The position numbers were made by a program, and so were the translations under genes. Positions 1 through 10,632 of a stretch of DNA of 64,000 nucleotides are shown one piece after another. The notes beneath the pieces were generated by a model that did no database searches, had not been told where the DNA came from, and was given only the letters and a program-made list of their open reading frames with translations. Numbering within the stretch: position 1 is the first letter of the stretch; each line of letters starts with the position of its first letter. Source of the DNA: Aricia agestis (taxonomy: Eukaryota; Arthropoda; Insecta; Lepidoptera; Lycaenidae); assembly GCF_905147365.1 (NCBI RefSeq), contig NC_056416.1, positions 3,864,001 to 3,928,000 of the forward strand. The letters are read 5' to 3'.

Positions 1-2330
1 TACAGGATCAGCCGTTGTTTATTAAAATTAGTCATACGCGATTATTCCGACAGAGCTGGGACAGACGACGCGCGACGGCCGCTAGTCGTAGATCCACGCC
101 TTGACTTTCGTCGCTATTTCGGGGCGCGGTCAACGCCACCGCCCTTTGCTTTTTAGTTTTTACCCTGTTTGGTCTGGCTCGGAGCCAACCGCGCCCCGTA
201 CTCTCACCGGGGCCGGGCCTAAGATTATAAAAACGACGTTAATTTCATTTTCAGCGCCATAAAGAGCCTCATATTTCAAAGCGCTCCCCGATGTCTGATT
301 AAAACTTTACATGCGTACCTAACGAGAGTTTGCAGAAGTGGAGTGTTTCGATGTGGCGGGCGAGCGGAGGCGAAGAGAACGATGCGGCACTCGGGAGCGA
401 TAAATGTTTGGACAGCAATGATCGCGTCGATTACGGCGGACGCTAGGCTAACGGTGACGCGGATGGAATGCGCCGTCGGCCATTGTTCCTACTGACTCCG
501 CGGACGAGCGGATCACGATCGATCGCCGCATACTAATCCGTGGCACCTGCCCGCTCGATGCGTAGATTGCATTCTAGGTGCACCATTGAGCGGTTATGGA
601 TGGACAGCGGATCTCGAAATAGCCGAGTCTCGGTGCGCGATAATAAATATTACGGAGATAAATTCAGAGGGCGTCATATTTAGAACGGAGCGGCGCGTGA
701 TAGCAATCTAATACATATTCATGTTATTATGAGTCGGATAGGAAATTGTAGTAGGTCCGCGCCGTAATGGAATTGAGAGGAGGCAGACGGGGGGGAGGCG
801 GGGTGGGTCGAGTGCAATTTTCCAGCGAGCTCATCCGGGCCGGTGCAACTCGGCACTCGGAGCTCTAAGACGGTAAATAAGATCCCATTGATCGCTATAA
901 ATTACATTTCTCATTACACTTTACTACTCGATCCCTTTAAGCGCTTTAAATTTAATTTCACATTACCCGTTGCCAGTTTACAATCGCTAACGAGCTCTTT
1001 CATCTCAATTTAAATTCCTTTCGGTCCTAAATACAGCTTCCTAATCGTCAGTGTGAAGATTTCCTCTGCTTAGAACACAATTTTCAACTCCGTCGACATA
1101 GTCGAGGATTTATAACTTCAGTGGCGTCAGCATCGCTTTCACGTGTGTACTGTGTAACATACCTCGCAAAGCCTCGCTAATTGTTTCGTAGAGTGTGGTG
1201 CACTAACTACTTAATCTCCGACTTCGCCGTCTAGACTTTCCATCGCTGTACAACTTTACATTGCAATTTAAAACTGAATATTGAAGGATCGATGTGTGCG
1301 CGGGCTGCAGGCGCGCACAGCTCTCATGGTAGAGCCGGGAGCATGGGGGCTCCCCCCATCCGCCATTGCAGTCTCCACTTAAAGGCGACCAGCGAATCAA
1401 CTACACATGAATTTCAACTATATTAAGCCTCCAGACACATCATATTCACTCTCGTTAGGACCCGCGTTTCGCACTAACGAAGCTGGTATGCTAAAGTGCA
1501 GCATTAAATATGTAATGCATGTATACGTTTATTTTTAGTTAATTTAAACATTATACAAGAATATTAAATTAGTATTTGGTATCGCAATTTTCTATTTTAC
1601 CAGGTGAGTATGCAGTAACATAATCAAGTTTCAAAATACTCCTTTTCTTAAAGAAGTTTGACCCACACTATCTACCATCTCTATGAACTTCTCATTCAGC
1701 CTTTGAATAATCAAGCTGGGTTTCGATTAACCAATTTCCTCAATTAACTTTCTTTTTATTTTTACAACTAGTTTTCCCGGCATATCAGCGCTGGAGTCTA
1801 CGTGCAGCCAATATAAATAAATACGGAGTCTTATTAAAAGGAGGACTCGTTTTATTCACAAGCTCTATCTAACGATTTCAACACGCAACATTTATAAAAT
1901 AAATTATTAATGACTTATCTTCCGTTTCATGTTTCGTTTTTGCTGTCAAAAATCGGATTTTGCGGTGCAAAATCTAAATCCGCAAGATCAAGCCAAAGAA
2001 ATGTAAATCCTTTCTTATTAAGATAAATTGAATCATCAAAATATACAGTTACATATAATCTGGGATCGAGTACCGGCGCCATGATTGTGCAAGTAGGATC
2101 GAACCCAACACCACGTACTGTGATAACTGTAAAACATATTACATCATTACATCTAACTACCATTGTGAACTCTATCTTATTATGCGCCGGAATTTAGATT
2201 GTCATCGTCTTAAGCTGTATCACCCATCACCATATTTAAATCATAGCCATTACATATTATCATAATTTTATGTAAAATCTTAGTCACACAATAATAGACC
2301 TATTTGATTTTATTTTTTGATAATCCATTC
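1..2330. other. Unassigned non-coding stretch, CpG-rich left edge
   Basis: No gene is recognised. The first ~900 bases are clearly richer in G+C and CpG than the rest of the window, which is AT-rich. They hold several short homeodomain-type TAAT cores and GC blocks, so a regulatory region or the edge of a gene is possible. Only short open frames without splice support or recognisable motifs occur here. From about 900 on, the sequence is ordinary AT-rich non-coding DNA. Confidence 0.4.
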
Positions 2331-2339
2331 TTATATTAT

Positions 2340-2830
2340 TATAAATACAGTGTGTATGATTGTCGGTTTCTCCGTCTGTTGTCTGCACATTTAGCCCGTG
2401 AACAGATTTGGATGAAATTCAGTATGTAATATGTATACAGGTATACTTTGAGTCCAGGGGTAGCATATAAAATAGTTTACTTGCGGCAAAATATGGGGCT
2501 ATTAGATAGGAGATAAAAAAATACTGCGCAAACAAAATCGTAAGCGACATCTACTAGTCCATAAATAGTTCAGATGTCAATTTTTTTGTTGCAAAAACGG
2601 TTTCATTATTTCTATATTTTTAAATTGCTGTTGCATGTGATCACGAATACATTTCATCTTCTATCTTTTGTGCTATGCCGACTTTCTAAATATATCTTAA
2701 AACCCTAATTAAACAGATTCATTCAGTTCCAAATATAATAGGGATGATGATAAGGTCAAAGATTAGCGAATTTTGTTAATAAAATAAAGAAATCACGGTA
2801 AAAAATAAGTGTTCCCAAAATTTCAGCATG
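2340..2830. repeat. Degenerate dispersed-repeat remnant (Helitron-like text)
   Basis: The stretch has wording typical of decayed lepidopteran repeats, such as a segment near 2,400-2,425 reading gaacagatttggatgaaat. No intact ends, open frame or target-site duplication could be found. The repeat class is a recollection of similar text, not a measured match, so the assignment is tentative. Confidence 0.25.
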
Positions 2831-2990
2831 ATAGCATTTGTATTTTTTTTGTTATGCGCCTTCAAAGTTGGATATTCAAGTCGATTTTTTTTTTCAATTA
2901 AATTTCTTAATTTTTATATACAATTCGATAACTTATGCAATTAAAAGCAACTTTTGTTATGAAACCACTTTCATAAACGCAATCCTACTA

Positions 2991-3640
2991 TCCTACTAAT
3001 ATTATAAAGGCGAAAGTTTGTTTGGATGTATGGATGTGTGGATGTATGGATGTTTGTTACTCTTTCACGCAAAAACTACTGAACGGATTTTAATGAAACT
3101 TTACAATAATATAGCTTATACATCAGAATAACACATAGGCTACAATTTTAACCGACAAAATGGGGGAGGTGTTATGTTCGTTTTCTTATATTCAACGATT
3201 ACTACGCCGTTTGTTAACCGATTTTCAAAATTTTTCTTTTGGTATATAGGTTATCATCCCAATTTGGTATTATATTCACAAAAGTGGTGATTTGATGAAG
3301 GATCCATAAGTAATCGAGGGAACTCCTCAAAACTTATAGGGAAACATGTGGTGACTTCGGTTTCGTGAGAAGTATTCTAAGCATATGCTACCAACAAGTA
3401 AGATTTTGCACCGAGATATACCTGGTATACCGTGGTTCGGAAGGTGCTGAGAGAACTCCTGATTCTTTATAGATACAAGTTTGAGTGTTTCGGCGTTGTT
3501 TTAAGAACAGAAAGCATATGCTACTATGCAAATTACATTCATCATCATTATCATCATCATCATCATCACTACCATATTATACCATTTCATAGTCTTTTAG
3601 ATCGAGACTCGAGTTTGTCAAGCGATAATTAAAAAAATCT
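2991..3640 (+). mobile_element. Helitron-like non-autonomous fragment
   Basis: The left end reads TCCTACTAATATTATAAA, the 5' wording I associate with Lep1-type Helitrons. It is followed by a (GGATGTAT)n-like stretch and the phrase about 'contact with an inhibitor-like' ACTGAACGGATTTTAATGAA block typical of these non-coding elements. A CAT/ATC microsatellite lies near 3,541-3,577. No CTRR 3' terminus is present. Instead a second Helitron begins directly after it, so this copy is probably 3'-truncated or was interrupted. Confidence 0.4.
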
Positions 3641-3644
3641 ATAC

Positions 3645-3913
3645 CTCCCTAATATTATAAACCTGAAGAGTATGTTTGCTTGAACGCGTCAATCTCAGGA
3701 ACTACAGGTCCGATTTAAAAACTTATCTTAGTGTTGGATAGATCATTTATTGAGTAAGACTATAGGCTATATTATATTATCACGCTAAGACTAATACGAC
3801 CGAAGAAACTCAGGAAAATGTGGGAAAAACGGGGGAAATATTTTTTATGGGAAAATGTAAGGTTTCTGTAAAATTCCTAATTAACGCGGGCGAAGCCGCG
3901 CGGGACATCTAGT
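3645..3913 (+). mobile_element. Lep1-like non-autonomous Helitron
   Basis: The left end resembles the CTAATATTATAAA start of Lep1 Helitrons. The right end has the expected design: a short GC hairpin (CGCGG 3885-3889 pairing with CCGCG 3896-3900), then nine bases, then CTAGT at 3909-3913. Helitrons end in CTRR after a 3' hairpin and make no target-site duplication. No open frame for a Rep/helicase protein exists, so it would depend on an autonomous partner. Family naming rests on recognition of the wording and the terminal structure. Confidence 0.65.
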
Positions 3914-3924
3914 ATTTAATATAC

Positions 3925-4020
3925 CTGTCGAACAAAGTTGTCTCCCGATGCGTACAAACTACGAAAGACTGACGTCATACTTTCGTAGCACTTTGTATGG
4001 AGCGTTTCGGGCAGGTCTTT
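3925..4020. repeat. Palindromic hairpin centred on a CRE (TGACGTCA)
   Basis: CTACGAAAG at 3959-3967 is matched inversely by CTTTCGTAG at 3980-3988. TGACGTCA (3970-3977) lies exactly between them. The symmetry continues outwards imperfectly, with GTACAAA against TTTGTAT and CCTGTCGAA against TTCGGGCAGG. It starts 12 bases after the Helitron end, so it may be a separate foldback MITE or part of a larger repeat. Confidence 0.5.
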
Positions 4021-6790
4021 TTTATGAGATATTTGAATTGTCATATCTTGGTGAATTTTTAAGCTATCAGAGTCATTCTTTCAACGATGTTTCTATTTTT
4101 TAAGGGTCTTTCAATTACCGATAAGAAAAAAAATAGTCATCATGCGTAGTCAAATTTCTAAAGCAGTGATTGTAATGACTTATGACTTTTCGTCTGAATT
4201 CACTTTTTAATGAGCCTATGTAATGTAAACCCCAAGCAACACATTAGTGCACAAGGTAAATGAAGTAACATACCCCTTGTCACAAAAACAGAAGCCTAAT
4301 GACTTAACCCTTCTCGTCTGTAATGTCACAACATTAGCTCCCTCATAAACCTCCTAGCCGTACATTATTGGAAGGAAAACAAACGTCGAGGACCACTTAA
4401 GTTCAGACGTCTCCCATCCCGAGACACATGACAAACAAGCGACGTACAGCGTCCATTACACCGCTAATATCGGTTCTAGCCGCAAGAATTTAGATTACAA
4501 CACAGTGAGTGCATTACACAATGTAGATTAAAGATAGAGCATGGAAATGGAATGAGATGAAATTGATAATGAAATGGAATAGAAACGTACTTTGATTTCA
4601 GATAATTCATCGAGTAGAGGAGGATATTTTCTGGGTAAAAACGTAGGTTTCGTTAAAAACAAAACTAAACGTTAACAATGTTGATTTTGTTGGCGAACAA
4701 AATTGGGGTGTGAACGCCGAGGTTATTGAACTGTTTAATCAGCGCGAATTGCAAATTTATCTCGTCGATCGATAACAATCGGACGCACTCGTCCACTGCA
4801 AAAAATATACAAGTCATTGCCAAAAATGCAAAAAATAACAATAGGATTATCTTTTGTATAAAACTACTAAATCAAGGACTGAATATATTAAAACTTCACT
4901 TAAAACAAGTGTTATTGTTTAATTAATAAAGGAGTTTGATTAATTTACAGGTATCGTCAAAAATCACATAAATTCATTCAATGAACACTTGTTTAAAACT
5001 TCTAAAGAGTTCAAGGGGCTAAGAGGGCCTTGCACATGAATGAATGCGGTGTGCAAATTACACGTGGATAAGCAGGTTCTCGTGAATGCAATTATAACTT
5101 ATAATTATAACATACGGGCGACACGTGAAATTGCGGTGAAAGTATAATAATTACACGAGTTGCAATTAAAAAATAATCAAGCAGAATCCAATTATCTAAA
5201 AAAAAGCTCGGTATCCAGAAACGCTATTGGACGATAACAACCTTCAAACGACAAACAATTCATAGTCCATACAGTCACTATATTAGTGACGATTTTCAAA
5301 ACAATTTATCGAGCAATTAACATCAGCAGACAAACAGTCGCAGTGCGTGGAAATAGAATCGCAGTATGCTTCATCAGTCCACCGGTAATTGGTTAGCGAG
5401 AGGCGATAGGCCACAGGGCACGGAAGAGCAACTGACAGGCCCGTGCGAGTCCTTCTAATTAACGCTCCGAGCCCCGACTGGATCTGATTGGCCCCAGTAA
5501 TTGAAAGGTTACCTGCACCCCGCACAGGACACACTTTTAATACTTTTTTCATTTCCATTATATGGCGCGCTAGTAAAATGTTTTCCATTTGCCTTCGACG
5601 TTTTTTAATTTGAAGCTCGCGCTAAAAAGTTGCAGAGCGTTGCAACATCGGTCTCCGCCACAATTTTAAAATAAAAAATACTTTTCAAAAATTCTCTTTT
5701 AGTTGATAAATATTTTGCAAGCACGAATTCGGCTTTTGGGAAATCGAAAAAGGATAAATATTTTACGCTAAAAATGGGAGTGTGACGTAGTGTGAGAATT
5801 CGACACAATGGTCGGTTTCCCTGCATGTTACCGACCTAAATTGCGATAGAACTGACGCGGGCTGTCGAGTTAAGGATGAGAAGTGTGCCAACCTGAACAC
5901 TCGTTCCGGGAAACAACAATAACAGTTAATGCACCTACATAATAATAATTAAAAAGCGTCAACACTTACTGTTCACACAGTTACTGAGTGACGTAGAAAA
6001 CAGTAGTGTTTCTAGCTGTTAGTTATATGCTACATAGAATTATTTTTTAATTTACAGAAATTACAAACGCAGGAGCGATTAGATACTGAAAGACACTTTC
6101 GAACTTGCTCGTGCTAGTTTCTTTTATGGGAACCTCATTGTTTAAAGAGCAATGAATATCAAATGTCTCCCTCGGGTATCTATATCAGGATTTACACATG
6201 TCATTACGTTTAACTGTTTTCTTTCCTAATTTATTACTTCCTTTTTAGTCCGTAGCGTTGTTTTGGCTGCAGTACTCTTTTTTTTTAGTTTGTATTGGTG
6301 ATTAATGTAATATTAAAGTAAGTAAGGATTGAATTACCATATAACACCCACTCATTAAATATTCCTTAATAGCTCTGAATTTGCTCATCTCATACTTGAT
6401 TTGTTTAAGATACATCTACCTTAGGATACGAAATTAAATTACGAAAACGGGAATAACCTTCACATTATAGTCTTTGACGAGGATATTGCTAAACAACACC
6501 AGGTGCGTTACAATCCTGATCACAGCCACCTGCAGACCAAATGCATACAACAAAATTACATAACAGGTGAATGTTTGTAAATGGTTCTTTTTGTAGCTTC
6601 ATGGTCATAGCCTGGAGAACTTGTATTGCCTTGAACTTATTATCTTGTGTTGAGTCTGCGAATGATACAAGATTTATCCTATGATTTAGTAAAATCAGAT
6701 TAGAATGATAATGATGAATGGTCAGAACATCAGAGAGCAATAGAAAATGTATTAACAATTTAATAGTAAAAGAAAATTGTAGAACTAGCT
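4021..6790. other. Unassigned non-coding stretch
   Basis: No gene is recognised. A short AT palindrome (ATAATTATAACTTATAATTATAAC-like, near 5,090-5,110) and scattered short open frames are all that stands out. A 101-codon minus-strand frame at 6489-6794 has a hydrophobic start but lies in AT-rich DNA and ends in the LINE target site. It is not supported as a gene. Confidence 0.4.
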
Positions 6791-6798
6791 TCAATTCT

Positions 6799-6832
<34 letters not shown>

Positions 6833-6836
6833 TTAG

Positions 6837-6867
6837 GGAGCTTAGTCAACATTGACTATGTCGCTCC
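6837..6867 (-). other. 3' stem-loop of the LINE, next to the poly(A)
   Basis: On the minus strand GGAGC pairs with GCTCC (63-67 with 37-41 of 68xx), and inside this TAGTCAA pairs with TTGACTA around a 2-base loop. The hairpin sits in the last ~70 bases of the element, directly before the A tract. LINE reverse transcriptases of several clades recognise a 3' RNA stem-loop to start target-primed synthesis. That role here is inferred from position and shape. Confidence 0.6.
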
Positions 6868-6903
6868 ATTAGAACAACAATTAAATTTAAGCCTAAATCA
6901 ATA

Positions 6904-9900
6904 TTAATCTATTGCACGTCTATTAAGTGCTATCCTAACCATCTTATAAATTTCTTTAGCTTTATCTGACAGGGGATAAGCCAGAATGCAGTTACAAGAT
7001 CCAGTATACATAAAATTTTCAATTTTCCTTACAATCTGATATCTTATGTCTTCATTCCGGACACATTCCAATAATAAATGATAAACGTCTTCCACGATTC
7101 CACATTCTGAGCAAAGTGGGGATGATACTTTTTTCATCAAATGTCCAAATTTATTCAGAGGAATATGTCCGGAACGAATTCTAAACGCTATAATTAGCAA
7201 ATTTCTATTTACAGATTCAAACCACGGTGATTTCCAAGGTTCATTTTGTAGTGTTCGGTACCATATGCCCTTCTCCACCGATCTCTCATCAAAACAAACC
7301 TTCCACATCTGGTAACAATGCCGTTTAACTTGTTTAATGTAGTCAGTGAAGAAAGGCATGATGTCCCCACCCACTCCATCATCGCAAGCTTCCTTAGCGA
7401 GACCATCCACCAGCTCGTTCCCCTCCAATCCAATATGAGACGGAATCCACTGAAGGATAACTTCTTTTGATTGGGTCTTTATTTCAAATATTAACCTTAT
7501 AATTTCGTAGGCAATCGGTGTGCCTCTTAAACAAGAGGTGCACCGAGCCACGTGCTGGAGGGAACTCCTGGAGTCACATAAAATTACAAATTTACTGTAC
7601 TGTACAGATTTTATATATTTGAGCGCCTCTAAAATAGCTACTAATTCTAGATACATAATAGACATATTATCACAGATTTTAAATTTCATGCTAATACCAG
7701 ATTGGACGTCAAAAACAGCTAAACCCATGGAACCTTGCGATGATGTGGTATCCTTAGAACCGTCCGTGAAAATTTTGTAATGTGAGGAATAATATTGTTC
7801 TAAGTATTCAATACATGTTCGGCGAAGGCTAATCGCGTCGTATTCCTTTTTAGACCTATCTACTCCGTCAATACAGATTTTAATTACATCACTCAATTTA
7901 TACCAACTCATCCAATAATCTAGAGTATACATATCCAAGCGAATTGCCTTATGGAGTTTTATATTTTGAAATCTTACGTACATATCCACTAAAATAGGAA
8001 TTTGTTTGCGTCTCCAGTATTTGCGTGTCATAAGTGTGCTTAATTCGTTCACGACCTTAATTGTTTCGTTATCTGCTGTCGACATAGATCTCAAAATAAA
8101 TTTACCAGCCAGAAAGACCCGACGAATATGTAAAGGTTGTACACACAGCTCGCATTCCATTACGTGAATAGGAGTAGATCTAACAAAACCACCTATAACA
8201 CGCAAAGCCTGGTTCTGAATTTTATCCAATTTAACTAAATTCGATTTACTTGCATTACTGTATAAAAAACAACCAAAATCCAATCGGCTCCGAATCAAAG
8301 TTATGTAAATTTTTCTTAAATATTTTGGGTGGACACCCCAGCCTGGCCCAGCTAAAACTTTTAAAATATTTAACATTTTATGTGCCTTTTCATAAACTGT
8401 ATTTATGTGCTTCGTCCATCGCAAGGATCTATCGAGTTCCATACCTAAATATCTTATACTAGATACCTCCTGTAAAGGCATATCTCGGATAAAAATGGTA
8501 GCACTATTATTTATTTGGCCCTTTTTAAAGACGCACAACTTGCTTTTAGTAGAAGATACAGTAAAACCTAAATTTTCTAATAATTTAACCAAAACATCTA
8601 AGTCCCCTTGTAACAAACGACGAGCGGTTTCCATATTTCTGTTAACTACATAAAGCGTTATATCATCAGCAAATTGTGACATAAATATGTTTCTAACGGC
8701 CTTAAAAATAGGTAAAAGTGTAATATTAAACAGTAACGGCGATAAGGGGTCACCTTGAGCGAGACCTTGAGCTGTACATAGCCAAATAAAAACATCCCCA
8801 TGTCTAATTTTTAAATTCCTAGAGCTTAAAAAATTCCACAAATAATTACAAATTTTAAAGCCAATGCCAGATTTATCTAAGATTTCGATAAGTGAAGTTA
8901 TATTTAAATTATTGTAAGCGTTATCTATGTCTAGGAAACACGCTAAAGTCGTTAAATTCTTAGAGAAACCTGATTGTATCCGTGAAACCAATCTGACCAA
9001 ACTGTCGAGACAAGATTTAGATTTCCTGAAACCTACAGTCTCAGCTGAAAACATACCCTTGCTCTCAAAGTACCACTCCAATCTTCTATTAATAATAGAA
9101 TGAAAAATTTTACACACACAGGACATTAAACTTATCGGGCGCAACGATGACACTAACGATGGGTCTCGACCGGGTTTGGGAATCGGAAAAACACAAATGT
9201 CTCGCCATTGACTAGGAAGGAAGCTCGTAGAAAGAAAAATGTTAAACAAATGAAGTAAAATGTTTTTAGCACTAATGGGTAATTTTTTAATCATCGAAAA
9301 AGAAATGTTATCGCAGCCCGGGGCGGTATCTTTAGATTTAATACATGATTCTAATTCGTGTAAGGTTATGTCACATTCTAATTTTAAATTGACCGAATTA
9401 ATTAACGGCTTGGGAGGTAAAACGTACGCAGGACATAGATTATTTAACAATTCCTTGCACTTGTATTCGTCGACAAAAAAATTCTGAACCTTATTGCCCT
9501 TAAGCCATTTCATTCTCCTCCACATTTCAGTAGCCGATGTAGATTCGTCCACAGAATTACAAAATTGTTTCCAAGAATCGAATGACGCTTTTCTTATTAA
9601 TTTTTGTGATTCCCTAATACAATTTTTAAGATTTAATAAATTGGAGGGGCAGGGATTTTTCCTAAATTTTGAAAGGGCCAATCTCCTTTTAGCTACAGAA
9701 TGCGACAAGGTAGGGGTCCAATAGGGTTTAGGCGAAAACTTGTTAGATGGATTTAAATTTATTTTGATAATTGGAATAAATATGTTCGCAGCTGTATTAA
9801 TATGACTTAAAAAATTGTTATATAAAAATTGCGGGTCTCCGGATAGGTCAAATCGTGAAAAGCATTCCTCGAGGTATAATTTATATCCTTCCCAGTCAGC

Positions 9901-10632
9901 ACACTTAAAATTGCGTTTAAATAATGAGTTAGGGCTAAAAACATCATTAGAAGATACGTTGATAACGAGATGATCACTTCCTAGAGTTTCGTTTGTTACT
10001 TGCCAATTAAAGTAACACGATATATCGGAAGTACATAGGGTTATATCCGGGGAACTTTGCTGCAAAATGCCTGAAACTAATTTTAAACGTGTAGAACTAC
10101 CGTCGTTTAATGATAAAAAGTTGCTATCGCCCAAAGAATCGTAAATTTGGGACCCTCTGGTATCTGTCTTATGAGACCACATGAAATGATGCGCGTTGAA
10201 GTCTCCCAAAATTACGGTTTTACTGTTGAATTTAGAAAAAATACTGTCCCAATCCGTCCGTCGAGTTCGTACCCACTGAGGACAGTAAATACCTAGGACG
10301 TTTTCAATATGTTTGCAATTAAATACCTTAACGTGTAATACCTGTATATCTTCATTGTGATGAACTAAAGTGTAAGCCTGCGCTCTCACCGACTTATGCG
10401 CAAGGATACAAACACCCCCATAGGCATCCTGGCGATCTTGTCGAAATATATTATAATTACTAATTTTAAATTGACTATTTGGATCCAACCAGGTTTCGCT
10501 AATTACAGCTATAAGAATTTTGTTTTTAATTAATAAATTTTCTAACGCTAACCGTTTTGGTCGCAAACTTTGGGCGTTCCACTGCAGTATATTTATTTTA
10601 GTAGTATTAACCTTATTGTGATTATTAGCCAT
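6904..10632 (-). CDS. LINE ORF2: endonuclease, reverse transcriptase, RNase H
   Basis: This 1,242-residue protein cuts target DNA and copies the element RNA at the nick. Domains in order: an AP-like endonuclease (about 1-235, with LQWNAQS near 16-22, SETWL 45-49, GDFNAHH 143-149 and SDH 219-221); reverse transcriptase (about 430-740, with LDIDNAY 566-572, AQGDPLSPLLFN 624-635 and FADD 653-656); RNase H (about 950-1085, with D956, E995, D1019 and D1075); and a C-terminal CX2C...HX4C finger near 1170-1195. All catalytic residues I checked are present. The ATG overlaps the ORF1 stop by eight bases (ATGGCTAA), which suggests termination-reinitiation coupling. The RT sequence has the style of I-clade elements; exact clade placement needs a tree. 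Confidence 0.95.
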   Translation of the reverse strand: MANNHNKVNTTKINILQWNAQSLRPKRLALENLLIKNKILIAVISETWLDPNSQFKISNYNIFRQDRQDAYGGVCILAHKSVRAQAYTLVHHNEDIQVLHVKVFNCKHIENVLGIYCPQWVRTRRTDWDSIFSKFNSKTVILGDFNAHHFMWSHKTDTRGSQIYDSLGDSNFLSLNDGSSTRLKLVSGILQQSSPDITLCTSDISCYFNWQVTNETLGSDHLVINVSSNDVFSPNSLFKRNFKCADWEGYKLYLEECFSRFDLSGDPQFLYNNFLSHINTAANIFIPIIKINLNPSNKFSPKPYWTPTLSHSVAKRRLALSKFRKNPCPSNLLNLKNCIRESQKLIRKASFDSWKQFCNSVDESTSATEMWRRMKWLKGNKVQNFFVDEYKCKELLNNLCPAYVLPPKPLINSVNLKLECDITLHELESCIKSKDTAPGCDNISFSMIKKLPISAKNILLHLFNIFLSTSFLPSQWRDICVFPIPKPGRDPSLVSSLRPISLMSCVCKIFHSIINRRLEWYFESKGMFSAETVGFRKSKSCLDSLVRLVSRIQSGFSKNLTTLACFLDIDNAYNNLNITSLIEILDKSGIGFKICNYLWNFLSSRNLKIRHGDVFIWLCTAQGLAQGDPLSPLLFNITLLPIFKAVRNIFMSQFADDITLYVVNRNMETARRLLQGDLDVLVKLLENLGFTVSSTKSKLCVFKKGQINNSATIFIRDMPLQEVSSIRYLGMELDRSLRWTKHINTVYEKAHKMLNILKVLAGPGWGVHPKYLRKIYITLIRSRLDFGCFLYSNASKSNLVKLDKIQNQALRVIGGFVRSTPIHVMECELCVQPLHIRRVFLAGKFILRSMSTADNETIKVVNELSTLMTRKYWRRKQIPILVDMYVRFQNIKLHKAIRLDMYTLDYWMSWYKLSDVIKICIDGVDRSKKEYDAISLRRTCIEYLEQYYSSHYKIFTDGSKDTTSSQGSMGLAVFDVQSGISMKFKICDNMSIMYLELVAILEALKYIKSVQYSKFVILCDSRSSLQHVARCTSCLRGTPIAYEIIRLIFEIKTQSKEVILQWIPSHIGLEGNELVDGLAKEACDDGVGGDIMPFFTDYIKQVKRHCYQMWKVCFDERSVEKGIWYRTLQNEPWKSPWFESVNRNLLIIAFRIRSGHIPLNKFGHLMKKVSSPLCSECGIVEDVYHLLLECVRNEDIRYQIVRKIENFMYTGSCNCILAYPLSDKAKEIYKMVRIALNRRAID

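Noticed and set aside
6489..6794. 101-codon minus-strand frame with a hydrophobic start
   Set aside because: It begins inside the LINE target site, in AT-rich DNA, and has no recognised domain or splice support.
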